Position numbers and translations under genes: made by a program
Source of the DNA: Scenedesmus sp. ARA3
Taxonomy: Eukaryota > Chlorophyta > Chlorophyceae > Sphaeropleales > Scenedesmaceae
Reading direction: 5' to 3'
Length of the DNA stretch: 61,513 nt
NCBI GenBank assembly: GCA_004335835.1
Contig: RWJK01001854.1
Location: 1,848 to 63,360, forward strand
The notes under the pieces: model-generated
What the model was told of the DNA's origin: nothing
The model's database searches: none
The model's input: the letters and a program-made list of their open reading frames with translations, nothing else
Part shown: one piece after another, positions 10,513 through 21,539 of the stretch
Layout of the letters: each line of letters starts with the position of its first letter
Position numbering within the stretch: position 1 is the first letter of the stretch

Positions 10513-12110
10513 TTAATGGTGGCATTGTGTTTGATACAGATACAATGCATAGCCGGCCCTAAGCCTAGCCTGCATCTCGCCTCCAAAACCATGGTACTTG
10601 CCGGCTTTGTACATGCAAGGCTCTGACGTAATGGACTGCCAGAACCAGGGGTTGACAAACGGCGCCTCATGTGCACCGAATGCTGCATACACAGGCCTCA
10701 CTCCAGCGATACCGGCTGCGACGCAGCCAAACGAAGATGCAGGCGACACCACAATGGCTTCGCACTTTGTCAACAGGAACATGTCCACAAATGCGCTAAG
10801 CTCTGTGCCAGGGTTGCCAGCAGTCGTGTTGTGGGTCACTACGCTTGTGCTGCTCAAGTTGCTCCACCACAGCTGCTGCCCTAGGAGTTGCTGCATCCGG
10901 CCAAACACATCAGCGTCACTTGCAAGGAATATGCTGCCTATTGAAGACCTTGCCAGCATGCGGGCGATGTCAGCAAAGTGCTCCGCCTGCACCTGCTGGC
11001 CTTCGTAGCGTTTCCTGTGCCTCATGTGCAGCCCCACAGCGCAATCGTGTGTTTGGTGAAGGTATGGCCGCATGGCAGCTGTCACAGCTGCTGCTGGCTG
11101 GAACAGGTGGCGTGCCACTGCATTGAACACCTCGCCATCTAAGAAGAATTTGTCAAACAGAGCAGCCATTTGCTGGTTGATCTGGAGAAGCGGCATGTCG
11201 TAGTCATAGGATCTGTACTGCAGGAGTTCAGCATTGCCCAGATGGAGGCCTGTGGTGTTGTCGCCTTGCTTCGAGCAGTAGTACATCACATTGTCCTTGC
11301 AATCAACGACGGGACTGCAGTCGAGATGCGAGTATAAGCCCTTGTGCTGCTGCCAGTCTGCTGGGAAAGGAAGGTCAATGTGCTGAAGCACAGCCGTTGC
11401 ATCTACCAGCAGAATCCTCCCTGTAAACAGTGCCATGACAAACCCCGTGGCAATGGACGGTAGCCGGTTGCCTAACCCCATGTGTGGGTAAGCTTGCACC
11501 ACAAGAGCACGTGGGGGGACGGAATGGCTGCCTTTTGACAGCACACGGGTTTGGTATGTGCTGTGGGCTGTGATCAGGCTGTCCAAATCTTTCAGCTCCT
11601 TGACTGCATATGGCACACCTGCACATGTGCAAGTGAGTGGATTCTGCAGCAGCTCAGTTGCCAACCCCAAAGCGGCTTTGTGAATGATGGCACCCCCTTG
11701 TTCCTGTTTGTTGTCAACCGCATTGTCTGGGAAAGGGGTGCAGCATGTAATGCACACTGTAAAGCGGCACAGCATTGATCATTGGTAACAGCCACTGATG
11801 CAGTGTCACAGAAAGCTGCCAGCTTGAGCAGTGCACGCATGCGGATGGCATTCAACCACGTCACACTACTGGGCCCATAGTGTGCTGCAGTGACATGCCA
11901 CACGGTGTAGTGATATCACCAGCACAATCATTTACGTCTCGATACTTCTTCACCTGCTTGCTGCGGAAGAAGCTCCATATCAGCTAGGAAGTATTCTGTG
12001 GCAGCAGCAGCACTGCTGCTGTGTGACACAGCTGTGCCCTGCAGGGCCAAGCACAGCAGCACTGCAAAGGTGACTCGCGTCACGCATGCAGCCGCTGGTG
12101 CCCATCTCAT
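10513..12110 (-). CDS. GT37-like fucosyltransferase, secretory pathway
   Basis: Two exons, 12110-11954 and 11726-10513, join in phase 1 to a protein of about 456 residues. The first exon starts MRWAPAAACVTRVTFAVLLC, a signal peptide or signal anchor. The second carries fucosyltransferase features: GLGNRLPSIATGF (about 136-148), the GDP-fucose-binding region GLHMRHRKRYEG (about 284-295), FLASDAD (about 319-325) and a C-terminal DMFLLTKCEAIVVSPASSFG segment. These are the conserved blocks of plant xyloglucan/arabinogalactan fucosyltransferases (GT37) and relatives. It probably adds fucose to a cell-wall or glycoprotein glycan in the Golgi; acceptor and linkage cannot be read. It is divergently arranged with the GH38 gene. 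An alternative acceptor about 24 bases upstream would also keep frame. Confidence 0.8.
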
Positions 12111-12538
12111 TTAAGGTGAAATGTTTGCAGGTTTACAATCCTTGAGCAGCGAAGATACGCTGCAAGGCACCGGGTACTGTACAGTGTAGCATGATAGCCT
12201 CGCGCTCTACATATATCGTGCCATTCCAGGAAAATCAGGATCAAATACAACAAACTTGGTGGACATGCAAAATTCTGGTTCACTGGCTGTCCGCAGTTGT
12301 CACTAGTGTCACTGACTTCGAACAAAAGGGTTGTCCACGGGATGCATGTGATGCATGTCAGGGAGCATTCAACTACTCTTCACAGCTGCACATTCCGCGG
12401 ACCGCGCTTGAACAGTCGTGATACTTACTATGGAAAAATATCAGCAAAGTGCCGTTGGCAGTGCTTGAGAGTTCGCAGTGCTTAGCAGCAAGCAGCTGTA
12501 CGTCCAAGCATGGACACTCGTATAGCGACACAGCAAGC
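12111..12538. promoter_or_regulatory. Divergent promoter region shared by the GT37-like and GH38 genes
   Basis: About 430 bases separate the two start codons. No canonical TATA box stands out. An upstream in-frame start for the GH38 gene is possible at 12449. Confidence 0.4.
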
Positions 12539-13003
12539 ATGACATTGATCGCATGGATAAGCAACAATCCTGGCACTGTGAAATCACGTGGTGCAGAGCT
12601 GCTGGCCCTGGGGCAGCTGCCACTGCTGCTGCTGCTGCTGCTGCTGTGGGTCCAGGCGGCAGCAAGCAGGAGCGCCCTGTACAACACCAGTGCTGCACGT
12701 GTCAATGGAAAGCTAAACGTTCACATCATCAGCCATACACACAACGACCCTGGCTGGCTGCGCAGCTATGCACAGTACCACCGCCCTTTTGAACTGAATG
12801 GCCGCGTGGTTGGTGAGCGCACAGACATGTAGGGTGCTTGTGTTGGTTGTAACACATACTTGCTGTGGAGTGACAGTGGAACTAAGACAGCAGAGGAATC
12901 AATCAGACTCTTGCTGCATCAGCTGTGAAAGCCGTAGTTGCTGCTTCAACAGGGCACCAGCCCCAGACAATGCCTTGTAGGCAACCCCCGCCGCCGCCGT
13001 TGC

Positions 13004-13051
<48 letters not shown>

Positions 13052-13556
13052 GCCACCAGGAGGCGTTGAAGCAATACTCGAGACAGTCGTTAGCAGCCTG
13101 GTGGATAACCCAGACAGGACCTTTGTGTATGCTGACTTGGCCTTCTTTGTCAAGTGGTGGCAGGAGCTGCACGAGGACACCAAAGCAGTAGTGCGGCAGC
13201 TGGTGCAGCAGGGCCGCTTTGAGTTCGCAGGGGGCGGCATCGTGCAGCATGACGAGGCCACCAGCCACTACAGTGGCATGGTGGACCAGATGAGCCTCGG
13301 CATGCGGTTTCTGCAGCAGGAGTTTGGCAGGGCTCCTACAATGGCATGGCAGGTGTGTGCGAGCATGGCCGGGGGCTGCCTGCTGCTGTCTCTTCAGCCC
13401 CCAACAGCAATGTGTGCATCATTGTGGCAGCAGGTTGCAAAAACACACTGCACCTGCCTCTGACCTTGCATCTGCCGTGACCCCTGCACCAACCCACCTG
13501 CCATGTGCACTGCATGCTACTGTGATGGCTGCTAGCTGCATGTATGATCTCACTGC

Positions 13557-13588
<32 letters not shown>

Positions 13589-14287
13589 TTGCTGCTGCTG
13601 CTACTGCTGCTGCTGCTGTCACTGCTGACCTATGCTGCTGCTGGCTTATGCCACTGCTGCATGTATGATGTCACTGCTGACTTCTGCCACTGCTTCCTGC
13701 CACTGTCATGTGCTGGCCACTTCTCATTGCTGCAAGCTGCATGGGTTTGACCACTGCTGACCTCTGCCACTGCTTACTGCCACCGTCACGTGCTGGTTGC
13801 TACTGATCGCTGCGCGCTGCAGGAATTCTGCCACTGCTGACTTCTGCCACTGCTTGCTGCTGCCGCTGCCATGTGCTGGCCGCTACTGACTGCTGCGCGA
13901 TCCTCTGCCTGAGGCATATATCTGACCACTGCCGACGTCTGCCACTGCTTCTTGCCGCTGCCACTGTCACCCCCGCTGCCATGTGCTGGCCGCTACTGAC
14001 TGCTGCCAGCTGGATGGATTCGGCCACAGCTGCACTGAGGCACTGCTAAAGTCCATGGGAGGCTTTCAGGCGCTGTTCATTGGAAGGTGAGATGCGCATT
14101 GATTGCAACAAAGACGTGTTGGCCAGCCAAACAAAGCAAACATTGTATGTTTGTGATGCTAAACATAAGCATGATGCTTGCAGGCAAACCTATGGCGCTA
14201 CACATATGCACAGGTCACTATACATATGTGTGTGTCACTACACCAGGCAGCAGCTGCAAGTCCCTGGCAGCTTTCACACATTGCCGT

Positions 14288-14350
<63 letters not shown>

Positions 14351-16654
14351 AGATCTGACATGGCTGACATGCAGCAGCGCAAGAGCAACCGCAGCCTGGA
14401 GTTTGTGTGGCGCGGCAGCGAGTCGTATGGCGCTCAAAGCGACCTATTTGTCACACAATGCCCGACAGGTATGTGAGGATCCCTAAGCCATCTGGTCGTG
14501 CAGTTGCACAGGCTGTAGAGCGGTCAAGCAGATATGCATGTTGCTGGTGGCAGCTTCCAAGCACAACGCTTCTGAGAGGACTGCCACGCATATACGCACT
14601 GACAGGCATCGGCTTGAACAATGCGAAAGATTACCACCTGCTTGTAATGTGCTTGCACTGGTAGCCAGAAGCATCATTTCTGTGGCTCATCTTGAATGCA
14701 ATCACAACATGCATGCACCACATGCACAGCAACTGACAGATGTGGTGCAGCAAAGGGGGGCAACACAGCAAGTGACAGATGCGGAACAGCTAGAAGATAT
14801 GCAAGCCCTGCATGTGCGTCTATTTCGCTACATGCTGCACGCGCTGTTGTTGCACATCACTGATGCTACTGTCACGTATTTGTTCACTCTTGTGTTGCCA
14901 CCGCTGCACATGCATTGCTGGTGAACGCGTACGCTGCCGCTGTCGCAAGGCAATTACGGTGAGTGCTTGCCAACTGTCCTTTCCGGAGTGTCACTTTGCA
15001 CGTAACACAGCATACCCATCATGGTATGACACTGCAAGAAAACCTGAATCAGTGTTGTATTTCGTACTCTGTGGTCTTGGATGTGTACGTCAACGTGCAG
15101 GACAAACCATGTGCAGGACTCCATGCTCTGCAGAAACCTGCAAGCAACCATTTCTAACATCTCTTAGACATTGGTTTTGCCATGGTGTGTTGCAACGAAG
15201 TCTTAGTGATTCCAAGCATGCTGTGCAGTGAGCGCCGCATGATGAACGAAAGCAAAAAAAACGGCAGATACTGGGGATGATACAGCAGCAGGTGCATTTC
15301 CTGCTGATGGTACTGATGCGTTGTGCGAATGCTTGCAGGGCCTCCAACCATGGACTGGTTTTTTGAACAGGACCTTCAAGGTGAGGGTGCTGTTGGCACG
15401 TGATACTTGCTGTTTGCGAATTCACCACAAAGAGTGACTCTTACTTGGAGCAGAACATGATATCAGGATCTCATGATCTACAGTGCTAAGGCAGCTAAAT
15501 CTAAGCAGCGGTCCCTCAAGGGTTGTTTGAATAACAACACGCTAGTCTGCCTACACGAGTGCCCCTGTGCATGCACTTGTGTTCTGGCCGGCACGAGGCG
15601 CATGTGCATCAGCTGGGCCTTCTTTGCCTGCTGCTGCCCAACTGAATCATGCTGCACGATCATCATATGCTGCCTCGATTCTGTCTGTTGCAGAGAAGCC
15701 CCTGCCTGCCCACATAGATGAGGACCCTGAAACTGGCAGTGTTTTGCCTGCTGCTGCACACCTGAATCATGCCGTTATATCCTGCTTACCCTTTGGCCCT
15801 GCTATTTGTTGCGTCATTGAAATGTGCTGCAGAGAAGCCCCTGCCTGCGCACATTGATGACGACCCTGAGACTGGCAGTTTCACAGTGGACAAGGCGGTG
15901 GACCTGTTTGTGCAGAAGGCACAGGAGTGGCAGCAATACATGCATGGTGCGTGGCTGCATCCAGAGGGGTGGCTTCACAGTGGGGTGGCAGCACAGTGGG
16001 GTGGCGGCACAGTGTGTGTGGTGTGGTGTGGTGCCATGACAGCGATGTGTAAGAGGTGCGAGGCTGCAGCACCCGCCGCGCTGCTGTGCGCGAGCAACAG
16101 CATGCCAACGAGGCGAAGGCTGTTGCACGTCCCATTTCGCAAGAGTGCAGGCCAGATTATTGCGCGTACTACTCCTATAACCAATCTGCAAATTGGAGAG
16201 AACTGCAGCGAGGCCTTGCGCGTGTTACTTGAGGCATGTGCTTGTTGTGTTTCCATTCAACAGCAATGCTTGCCCACCAAAGGGCACACTGCTGTAACCC
16301 TTGCACGTGCTTTGCTGTTGTGCAGGTGATGACGTTTATTTTCTGATGGGACACGACTTCACCCACAGCGAAGCACGCATGTGGTTCAGCAACATTGACA
16401 AGGTGCGGTTCAGTGAAATTGACAAGGCATGGTTCACTAGAATTGACAAGGCGTGGTTCAGTAGAAGTAACAGGGCGTGGTTCAGTGACATTGACAAGGT
16501 GTGTGCAGTAGGCATGAGCAGCGGGTGTGTGCAGCGGGTGTGTGCAGCAGGTGCGTGCATCAACACTCACAAGATGCGTGCAGCACTGCCCTCGCAGTCA
16601 GCAGTGGCTGCAGGTTGTAGCAGCCATGTGCATGTGTCACCGGCACATGACGCT

Positions 16655-16713
<59 letters not shown>

Positions 16714-16735
16714 CCCTACTGACTACATGCATGGC

Positions 16736-16767
<32 letters not shown>

Positions 16768-19700
16768 GCCTAAACAGTTGATCCACTATGTGAACAAGGA
16801 CGGCAGGGTGAACGCGCTCTACAGCACCCCTGCACGCTACACAGCAGCAAAGCTATTAACTCCAGGCCTGCAACTGGCCCTGAAGACAGACGACTTCTTT
16901 CCATACAGCAGCTCTGAGTCTGGTGATGAGTACTGGGCAGGTTTCTACACCAGCCGCCCCACTCTCAAAACTCAGGTGACGCATGGTATTCGCTCTCTTT
17001 TCGCTCTCTGTTTGCTGGCCTTTCCCTCACTTCTGGTCTCGGAGCATGTGTGCAGCCTGTTGTGGCTCATACCATCCACCTTGTTGTGGATGTTCAGCAT
17101 CCATGTTCCCCTCTCCAGGGGTGACATGCAGCGCCTTGTCGGACCGTATGGCTTTCGTTTCAAGGGCTATGTGTGGCCATATTGCTGTTGACGTCACGCA
17201 ACCGCAGATCCGCCGCGGCTGGAAACTGCTGCGTGCCACGATGGAAGTGCTGGCACTGTGGTCAGCGGGTCATGCAACTGCACACTTGGTCTGCACGGTC
17301 TACTTTATACCTGTAAATTGGATCATCAGATTTTGCCTGCACAGGGGTGAGGTGTGGGGCCTACATTGAACACTGTCAACCGCAAGATTTGACATTACGG
17401 TTATTGCTGTCGTGCAACTGCAGATCCGCCGCGGCTGGGCACTGCTGCGTGCCACGCAGCAGCTGGAAGTGCTGGCACAGCTGCAGCCAGGCAGCAGCAG
17501 ATTGGCCACCAGCATGGGCCTGCAGTACAACCACCCTGCTGACGCATCAGAGACAGCGCGGCTCGGCAGCAAACTAGCGCCTGACCATGACCCAGCTGTG
17601 CTCGAGTTTGCACTGGCGACAAGCCTGCACCACGACGGCATCACAGGTGCGGGTGCGGTGGTTGAAAAAGATATGTTGTCACGATTGCGGATGGTAACAT
17701 GACGCTGTCACATGAGTGGGTTTGCTGTGCACGGCTTCGGCGCATGCAGGTTACAGCCTGCCCTTGGCGCTGTGCTGTGTGATGCTGTGGCGCTGTGATG
17801 TGCTGTGTGATGCTGTGCTGTGTGATGCTGTGGCGCTGTGCTGCGTAATGCTGTGTTGTGTTGAGCTGTGTGTGCTGTGCTGTGTGTGCTGTGCTGTGTT
17901 GTGCTGTGCTGTGCTGTGGTGATGTGCTGTGTGATGCTGTGCGCTGTGCTGTGTGATGCTGTAGCGCTGTGCTGTGGCACCCCGCAGCTTGCTTCCAAGA
18001 CAATCCAGGACCAGAGATGCTAACAGCGGCACCCTTCAACTCAACCCAGGCGCATATGTTCAAATTTTTGCACGACCTCCATGCCTGCATTCAACTGTTG
18101 CAGGGACACAGAGACAGCAAGTTGCGCAAAACTACGAGCAGTGGCTGCACATTGGCATGGTCAAGGCAGCACCAAAGTTTTTGCAGGGCTTACAGCAGCT
18201 TGTGTTCCCCAAGATGCACGGCAGTAACTCAGAGGCTGCGACTGCCTTGCCACTTCGCCAGCATTCCCGACAAGGGACAGTATTTAGACGAAAGCTGGCA
18301 ATGGGAGAGGCGCCTGATGATGAGGATTTTGACCTTCAGCATTACCTCGGCACAAACGATGATAGCGATGCCACCCCTCAGACCAAACCGCTCGTGCTCA
18401 GCATGTGCCTGAACCTAAACATCAGCCTGTGCAGCAGCTCAGTTGCTTTATCAAAAGGGAGTGGGTTCCTGCTGGTTGTGTACAACCCTCTCTCTTGGGA
18501 ATATGCTCGAGGGATACGGGTACCTGTGGCTAATGGAAGCTATGCAGTGACGGACCCGCAGGGAAAGCCTGTGCGTAGCCAGCTGCTGCCGGTGTCAAAT
18601 GCGGCACAGCTTGCTTGGAGCAGCAGTAAAGAAGCACAAGAGGACAGCAGCAGGCCGGAATCTGAGCTGGCGCTGCTTGTGTCAGCACCGGCACTTGGGC
18701 ATGCCGTATACAAGGTGATGCGGCTGTCAGGCCGCAGCAATGCCTCTAACGCAGATGGTGCCTCCAGCGACAAGCAGCCGCAGCCGCAGCACGCCTCCGC
18801 AGCAACAACTTCTGAGGCCGTCCATACATCCACCAACAGGACTCTGGCAAACACGCAGCTGTCGGTTGAAGTGGGGCCAGCAGGGATCAGCAGCGTCACA
18901 TTCGAAGGCCGCCGGATGTTATACCGATCTCAGATCATCAAGTATCAGGGCCGGCACCCGGGGGCTGGGGCATACATATTTACGGCAGAGGGCCAGCCTG
19001 AAACTCCAACTCCATCCAAAGTGGTAATAACACAAGGCCCTGTGGTGCAAGAGGTGCAGCAGCACTACCCGGGCCTAGGCGTGCTGACAACACGCATGTG
19101 GGATGGCAAGCCATATCTAGAAGTCGAATGGGCAGTGGGCCCACCGCCGGCTGTTAGAACTGGCTGGGAGGTGTTTGTGCGTTACAGCAGCAGCATCAAA
19201 TCAGAGGGCCTCTGGTTCACTGATGCGAACGGCAGGGAGTACCAGCAGCGGAAGCGCCAGTACCGCCCGTCCTTCAAACTCCCTGCTGCAGCAGCTGCCC
19301 TGGCGAGCAACATATACCCGATCACGACAGGCTGCCGCTTGCAGGATAACGCTCAGCCGTTGCAGCCGCGGCAGATGCATGTTGCTGTGGACCATGCGCA
19401 TGGTGCTGTGTCGCTGGCTAATGGCCAGCTGGACATCCACTTGCACAGGACCACTGCAGGGGATGACCACAGGGGGATGGTGGAGCCACTTATGGATAGC
19501 CATGTGGCAGCTGGAAGCCACACCATATCCTTCTTTGGAAACTTCACAGGGAACTTCAGCCACAGCAATGCGGGAGGCGTGCCACAGGCCTCGAGGCACT
19601 TTGAGCAGGTGGGGACGTGTGTGTTCGATGCTGAATGATGTTGCTGGTCGACGTCAAGCTGTACAATGCCATGTATGCGTGGAAGCATCAGTCACCTTGT

Positions 19701-20755
19701 ATGAGTGCACGCACTGTCGACAGGGAATGAGGCTTGCATGGATCACAGCAGCAGCAGCACCAGCAGCAATAATGACATGACTCCTGGTTCCACAAACATC
19801 TATCCATTCGTTTACCAGTATTAACTAGTGTTACACATTGCACCCCCTCCTCGGCTTTTGCGCAAAACAGCGCACGCGCCACGCGGACACTGAGCAGCTG
19901 CCTTGCTGCTGCGCTTCTGCATGCCCTGCTCACACTTGCGTGATGCCTTCGGTGCTTCTGCTGTTTGTGCAGATGCTAAATGACCCGTTGCAGCTGGCGT
20001 TTGGTGCCATACCCAACACAGAACACGCAGAATTGCAGGCCACTTCTGGAACACAAGACCCCGCAGACAACCTGCCGGCGAACGTCCATTTGCCCACTGC
20101 AAAGTGGCTCGGCTGCAACACTGTGCTGTTGCGCCTGAGCCATATGTTTCAATCAGGGGAGCATCCGACGCTGTCACGGCCTGCTAGGGTGCAGCTGTCA
20201 GCAGTGGCAGAGCTGCTACGGGCGAACATCACAAGCGTGCAGGAGACCACACTGTTTGGAGAACGGCCTCTGACTGTCAGTGACAGCATGCGGCCAGTGT
20301 TCAACATCAGCCACACACTCACAGTTTGGAAGCCTCCGCTGGTTCTGCCTCCCTCTTTGTTCAGCTTCATTAATTCCCGTTTGGTGGGACCAATCCCAGG
20401 CACCACAAGCATACGCTTGAACCCAATGCAGATACGGACATTCTTTGTGACAGTGGCAAGGAAGAGTGCTTGTGTAGACCCTCCAGCAGCGTATGGCGCT
20501 GCTGCCAATGCTGCTGCAACAAACCAGCACCAGGCAGCAGCAGTGCCACCTGATGGCATGAACATGCCCTTTGTGCTTGCACGCCACCCGCCCTGCCTGC
20601 AACATGCCCTGGAGTTTGGGGTGCTTCAGACGCACCATGTCCTGCTGCTGCTGCTGCAGCTGGCTTGCTTTGTGCTGCTGGTTGGCATGGGTTCATATCT
20701 TGTGGCCAAGGTGCTCGCCAAGAGGTGTCACAGGAGAGGCAAAGCATGGCATTAG
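12539..20755 (+). CDS. GH38 alpha-mannosidase with signal peptide and C-terminal membrane anchor
   Basis: Eleven exons: 12539-12812, 13060-13352, 14010-14086, 14353-14468, 15339-15380, 15833-15946, 16326-16402, 16778-16975, 17424-17646, 18104-19608 and 19973-20755; 1233 residues. Zinc and catalytic motifs are intact: HTHNDPGW (66-73), LDGFGHS with nucleophile Asp191, YFLMGHDFTHSEARMWF (about 310-326), DDFFPY, and FALATSLHHDGITGTQ (about 461-474). The C-terminal region has LPANVHLPTAKW and LNPMQIRTF. It should remove alpha-mannose from N-glycans. Exon 1 resembles Golgi mannosidase II (HNDPGW), while the GHDF and DDFFPY blocks resemble the lysosomal/vacuolar class. The protein starts with a Leu-rich signal peptide and ends with a hydrophobic helix (about 1196-1217) plus a basic tail (KRCHRRGKAWH), so it is probably a type I membrane protein. 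Start 12539 is chosen for the signal peptide; 12449 is also in frame. Confidence 0.88.
12995..13051 (+). repeat. (CTG)n tract before the exon 2 acceptor of the mannosidase
   Basis: CCG/CTG units end about 8 bases before the CACCAG acceptor at 13059. Confidence 0.9.
13540..14009 (+). repeat. Minisatellite filling mannosidase intron 2
   Basis: ACTGCTGACTTCTGCCACTG recurs near 13674, 13752, 13836 and 13927. GCCATGTGCTGGCCGCTACT recurs near 13868 and 13979, directly before the real acceptor at 14009. A CTG/GTT tract precedes it (13551-13620). Confidence 0.8.
14281..14352 (+). repeat. (CTG)n tract abutting the exon 4 acceptor of the mannosidase
   Basis: About 22 CTG units; the final CTGCAG supplies the acceptor AG at 14351-14352. 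Confidence 0.93.
15690..15745 (+). repeat. Pseudo-exon copy of the 5' edge of mannosidase exon 6
   Basis: An acceptor (CTGTCTGTTGCAG) followed by the segment encoding EKPLPAHIDEDPETGS is repeated about 140 bases later as the real exon at 15833. The upstream copy loses similarity after GGCAG and has no donor or remainder of the exon. Confidence 0.85.
16381..16501 (+). repeat. 24-bp minisatellite grown from the 3' edge of mannosidase exon 7, five copies
   Basis: The unit encodes WFSNIDKV and recurs as RFSEIDKA, WFTRIDKA, WFSRSNRA and WFSDIDKV without losing frame. The modelled donor is at 16403, so copies 2-5 lie in the intron. Confidence 0.88.
16403..16777 (+). other. Stop-free intron of 375 bases in the mannosidase gene (exitron-like)
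   Basis: The modelled intron 7 is exactly 125 codons, open in the frame of both flanking exons, and contains the IDK repeats and two CTG tracts (poly-Ala). Retention would insert 125 residues between two conserved GH38 blocks. Confidence 0.6.
17200..17285 (+). repeat. Copy of the 5' edge of mannosidase exon 9
   Basis: CCGCAG followed by ATCCGCCGCGGCTGG and a lesion-bearing LLRAT..EVLA segment is repeated about 220 bases later as the real exon 9 at 17424. Confidence 0.85.
17765..17985 (+). repeat. Degenerate GCTGTGTGAT/GTGCT satellite in mannosidase intron 9
   Basis: Tandem GATGCTGTGGCGCTGTG-like units, purely low-complexity, spanning most of the first half of intron 9. Confidence 0.9.
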
Positions 20756-20859
20756 GTGGGGTGCCGCTGCGCATGGCAGTAAGATGTCTCTGGGTATATC
20801 ATGAGAGATTTGGCGTTCAAGGGTGTGGATTGTGTTCTACGGTGCTCACTCTCCTTTCT

Positions 20860-20965
20860 GGTCTCAGACCATGTGTTCATCCTGTTGTGGCTCACACCTG
20901 CGAAGCTTATAAGCCACAACGTTTTGGCAAGATGGTGCCAGGATCCACATGTAACTATCCTCTCA
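20860..20965 (+). repeat. Dispersed repeat R1 overlapping the mannosidase 3' UTR
   Basis: The sequence from CTGGTCTCAGACCATGTG to CACATGTAACTATCC matches 41577-41655 closely and 17027-17080 partially. It has a short hairpin (TTGTGGCT/AGCCACAA) and the TGTAA at 20950-20954, about 195 bases after the mannosidase stop, so the repeat may supply its polyadenylation signal. Confidence 0.8.
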
Positions 20966-21397
20966 CATTAGCAAGCCAGAGCCCCTACTGCTCAACATGC
21001 CACCACATACGCAGTGCGTAGGACCGTCCTTGAAGCGTTCAATGCAGTGATTGTGAGGTTGGAATCGGTGATTGCTCGAATGAGACTGTCCTGGTCCTGA
21101 CAACGGGCTGTGTTCTCTTTGTGTGACACACATGTGACTTGTACAAGTCGTGATTGCAGAGCTGTGAGAACGGGTTTTGTTGCTGTGTGCACTGACCGCA
21201 TACATGGCATTGGTGTGCGTGTGTGCTGCACTAGGCGCGCCCTCGTGTTCGGAGTAGGCGATGGCTCAGTGAATGAGGACAGTTGCAAAGTTTGGCTGTG
21301 GCTGGCAGGGTGGCTGATGTTTAATGACGTATTGAACGCTTGAAGCCGGAGCCATGGGTGGTAGATAGATAGGTAGATAAATAGACAGATAGAGGGG

Positions 21398-21510
21398 TTA
21401 CATGGTGCGTTCATGCGGCATACGCCACTACAGACACCTGGTAAAATAAAAAGCTGCAAGCAGCTCAGCTCGGGCTGTCACTCTGAGGTTCAACCCCAGG
21501 AACACCTTTG
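21398..21510 (+). repeat. Dispersed repeat R2, possibly SINE-like
   Basis: TTACATGGTGCGTTCATGCG and the following ~110 bases match 51922-52040 and, for the first ~45 bases, 58932-58975. A GATA-type tract (21361-21395) precedes it, as at 58917. GGTTCAACCCC near 21488 fits the tRNA B-box consensus, suggesting a tRNA-derived element; this is inference. Confidence 0.7.
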
Positions 21511-21539
21511 TGTGTAAGGCGTGACGCTGGTGATGCTAG

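Noticed and set aside
17708..18090. Overlapping frames rich in Ser/Thr/Gln/His over the GCTGTGTGAT satellite
   Set aside because: Low-complexity intron sequence of the mannosidase gene.
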